The translations under genes and the position numbers were made by a program. From positions 59,525 through 123,524 of the forward strand of contig CANQPS010000007.1 in assembly GCA_947625785.1 (NCBI GenBank): a stretch of DNA of 64,000 nt, given 5' to 3'. Shown piece after piece: positions 62,028 to 64,000 of this stretch (within the stretch, counting starts at the first letter, position 1; each line of letters begins with the position of its first letter). The DNA is from an uncultured Clostridia bacterium (GTDB lineage: Bacteria; Bacillota; Clostridia; Oscillospirales; Acutalibacteraceae). The notes beneath the pieces are model-generated. The model ran no database searches, was not told the DNA's origin, and saw only the letters and a program-made list of their open reading frames with translations.

Positions 62028-64000
62028 ATGGCAAAAGTACAGAAAAAAGTCATAAGTACATTTCTGACAGCTTTAATGATTTTATCTTTATTTGCAGTCA
62101 TTTGCAGCAGTTCAACAGTTGCAAATGCAGCAGTCGGGGATACAATATATTTTGAAGCTCCGTCAGATTGGTCAATGGTGTATTGCTATGCTTGGGAACC
62201 GAAAAATGCATCTTGGCCGGGGGAAACTATGAATAAAGTGGAGGGAAATATTTATTCCTATACACTTTCAGGTGCTCAATCGAAAATCATTTTTAGCAAT
62301 GGAAATACGCAAACAGAAGACCTTGACTTTGAAGGTGCAGACAAAATCTTCAAAATTACAGGTGATTCAAATGGTAAGAAAACAGGTTCTTGGTCTGATT
62401 ATAATCAATCAAACCCGACCGAACCAACAGTAAAAGCAACAGCTTCTTCAACAACATTTACGAATACACTCACAATAACTCTCTCAGCAAAAAATTGCAC
62501 ATCAGCAACATATTCAATAAATGACGGAGCAGAAAAATCTTATTCAGATGGAGATAAGATTACTATTGGTGCAGATGTAGCAGTAGGTTCAAAAGTGACT
62601 GTTAAACTAAAAGGTACAAACGGTACAAAGACAGCAACAGCAACCTATACATATACAAAGAAAGACACATCATCTGAAACAGTTGTAGCCATTAAAAATT
62701 CGGCTAAGTGGAGTGTTTGTTATGTATATGCTTGGTCAGGTGCAAATAACGAAATGACACCTTGGCCGGGTACAAAAGTAACAGAAACAGATGCAGATGG
62801 TAACTATATTTTTACTATTCCGGAGGAATATGTGGGACAAGTAGTTATACATAATAATGCTGACGGAAAAAGTAAAGACCTTGCTATCACATCCGGTAAA
62901 TCAATGATTTATGATAACAGTTCATCTGCTTGGACAGAATATCAAACAGGTGCAGTGAGATTTTCATCATTTACAGCAGATGCAGTTTCACCGCAATACA
63001 CAGGAAGTACAATTGTGTTTACGGCAAAAGCTACAAGTACAAATGGTTCTGTTACCTATGAATTTAAGGTAAGCAATGGTTCAAAAACAACCACAATTAA
63101 TAGTTTTTCTTCGAAAAATTCAGCTGCTTGGACGCCAACATCAGCCGGGACATATACTATTACAGTTACCGCTAAGGACAGTAAAGGTGAAACAAATAGT
63201 AAAAAAATGTCATTTGTTATAAATTCGTCAAGTTCTGCAACAGAACCTATTATTTTAGGTACTACACCTGCAAATGGTTCAGCACTTGGAACATCTGGCT
63301 CAAAGAAGACAATTACGCTGAATACTGCCGGCGGTAAAATAGGTACAAATTTAATTTTTGTAAAGCCTATAATAAAGGATCCTAATGGCAAACAATTAAA
63401 TACTGCTTATTATAGCCAGAAAAAATCTGTGTCTTTCACACCAACAATTGATGGCGAATATACAATCACATTTTATGCACAAAATTCATACAATACAACA
63501 ATCAATCGTGAATTTAAATTTATCGTTGGTGAAAATATTGACCCAGACCCTATTGATGATATTTCGATAACATCATTTACAGCATCAAAAACAAGTGCAG
63601 CAGTAGGCGACAGCATAACATTAAAGACAACGGCAACAGGCTCTAACTTAAAGTATAAATATATGGTACAGCTTGACGGTACTTGGACAACAATCCGTTC
63701 GGCAAGTACAACGAGCAGTTATACTTGGAAGCCAACAAAAGCAGGAACATATACGGTTCGTGTAGTTGTAACAGACGGCAAGAATGAGGCGAGAAAAGAA
63801 GTAACAGTAAAAGTATCAGCAGGAGTTAAAATCTCATCATTGACAGCGTCAAAGACAAGTGCAACGGTAGGCGACAGCATAACATTAAAGACAACAGCAA
63901 CAGGTTCTAACTTAAAGTATAAGTATATGGTATGCTTAAATGGAACTTGGACAACAATTCGTTCAGCAAGTACAACGAGCAGTTATACTTGGAAACCAAC
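62028..64000 (+). CDS. Secreted starch-binding protein with CBM26-like modules (3' truncated)
   Basis: Frame open from ATG 62028 (AGGAGG 7 bases upstream) to the window end, 657 residues visible. A signal peptide ends about residue 35 (NANA-A). Module 1 (about 36-115) is CBM26-like: DTIYFEAPSDWSMVYCYAW, SWPGETM, IIFSNGN. A chitobiase-C-like spacer follows (TFTNTLTITLSAKN). Module 2 (about 219-305) is a second CBM26/25-like unit (WSVCYVYAW, PWPGTKV, VVIHNNADG). PKD/Ig-like domains come next. From about 512 at least two copies of the triple-tyrosine-like domain shared with 56156 are present. CBM26 binds starch. A catalytic amylase domain may lie beyond the window; none is seen here. Confidence 0.82.
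   Translation, partial: MAKVQKKVISTFLTALMILSLFAVICSSSTVANAAVGDTIYFEAPSDWSMVYCYAWEPKNASWPGETMNKVEGNIYSYTLSGAQSKIIFSNGNTQTEDLDFEGADKIFKITGDSNGKKTGSWSDYNQSNPTEPTVKATASSTTFTNTLTITLSAKNCTSATYSINDGAEKSYSDGDKITIGADVAVGSKVTVKLKGTNGTKTATATYTYTKKDTSSETVVAIKNSAKWSVCYVYAWSGANNEMTPWPGTKVTETDADGNYIFTIPEEYVGQVVIHNNADGKSKDLAITSGKSMIYDNSSSAWTEYQTGAVRFSSFTADAVSPQYTGSTIVFTAKATSTNGSVTYEFKVSNGSKTTTINSFSSKNSAAWTPTSAGTYTITVTAKDSKGETNSKKMSFVINSSSSATEPIILGTTPANGSALGTSGSKKTITLNTAGGKIGTNLIFVKPIIKDPNGKQLNTAYYSQKKSVSFTPTIDGEYTITFYAQNSYNTTINREFKFIVGENIDPDPIDDISITSFTASKTSAAVGDSITLKTTATGSNLKYKYMVQLDGTWTTIRSASTTSSYTWKPTKAGTYTVRVVVTDGKNEARKEVTVKVSAGVKISSLTASKTSATVGDSITLKTTATGSNLKYKYMVCLNGTWTTIRSASTTSSYTWKP

Noticed and set aside
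63056..63391. 111-codon minus-strand frame
   Set aside because: Antisense to the starch-binding protein, with no ribosome site and hydrophobic nonsense composition.

Overview
The window is AT-rich (roughly 30% G+C by eye), with strong Shine-Dalgarno sites, TTG/GTG starts and consensus TTGACA/TATAAT promoters. Gene content points to a strictly anaerobic, probably gut-dwelling member of the Clostridia (Oscillospiraceae/Ruminococcaceae-like): reverse rubrerythrin, a minimal SufC/SufB-type Fe-S pair, GlgC/GlgD glycogen genes, a dockerin protein, and a secreted protein with CBM26-like starch-binding modules. This assignment is inference; no 16S or other species marker is present.

Layout. 1-5.3 kb: the end of a VanW-domain surface protein with a 26-unit SETP repeat, then a flippase-like membrane protein, two family-2 glycosyltransferases and a HisC-type aminotransferase. 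5.3-11.2 kb: malic enzyme, rubrerythrin, O-acetylhomoserine sulfhydrylase, a secreted dockerin protein and ribosomal protein S20. 11.3-18.5 kb: a DRTGG-domain protein with a VanR/VanS-like two-component pair, a VanY-like D,D-carboxypeptidase, TcdA, pyridoxal kinase, FabV and a mutarotase-like protein. 18.7-26.6 kb: a PASTA protein with a degenerate kinase domain, then glgB-glgC-glgD-glgA. The GlgB has lost its catalytic nucleophile and the GlgA has lost the lysine of its ADP-glucose motif. 26.6-28.9 kb: a structured intergenic repeat, then a small regulatory island (XRE repressor, two small membrane proteins, four copies of a TATTACA-N5-TGTAATA operator) and lgt. 29-36 kb: two tRNAs, sufC/sufB, a Tim44-like protein, a LytTR-DUF3021-ABC exporter operon and an FAD oxidoreductase. 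36.1-37.3 kb: a metal-receptor lipoprotein fused to a peptidoglycan-binding domain.

37.4-47.6 kb is one co-directional run of phage genes read leftward from beside rnpB: terminase, portal, protease, capsid, connectors, LysM protein, tail hub, spike and baseplate wedge. All frames are open, yet I find no tail sheath, separate tail tube, tape measure, lysis, replication, integrase or repressor gene. This reduced particle locus is the best candidate for an unusual system in the window.

47.9-64 kb: RNase P RNA, an XRE regulator, murD, two tandem M42 peptidases, a GNAT, a methionine gamma-lyase-family protein, a CPBP protease and tadA. Last comes a surface/starch region: a secreted protein with near-identical 267-bp repeats, two paralogous MFWKK membrane proteins, a zinc-ribbon membrane protein with 90-bp repeats, and the 5' part of a secreted starch-binding protein that uses the same repeat domain and runs off the end of the window.
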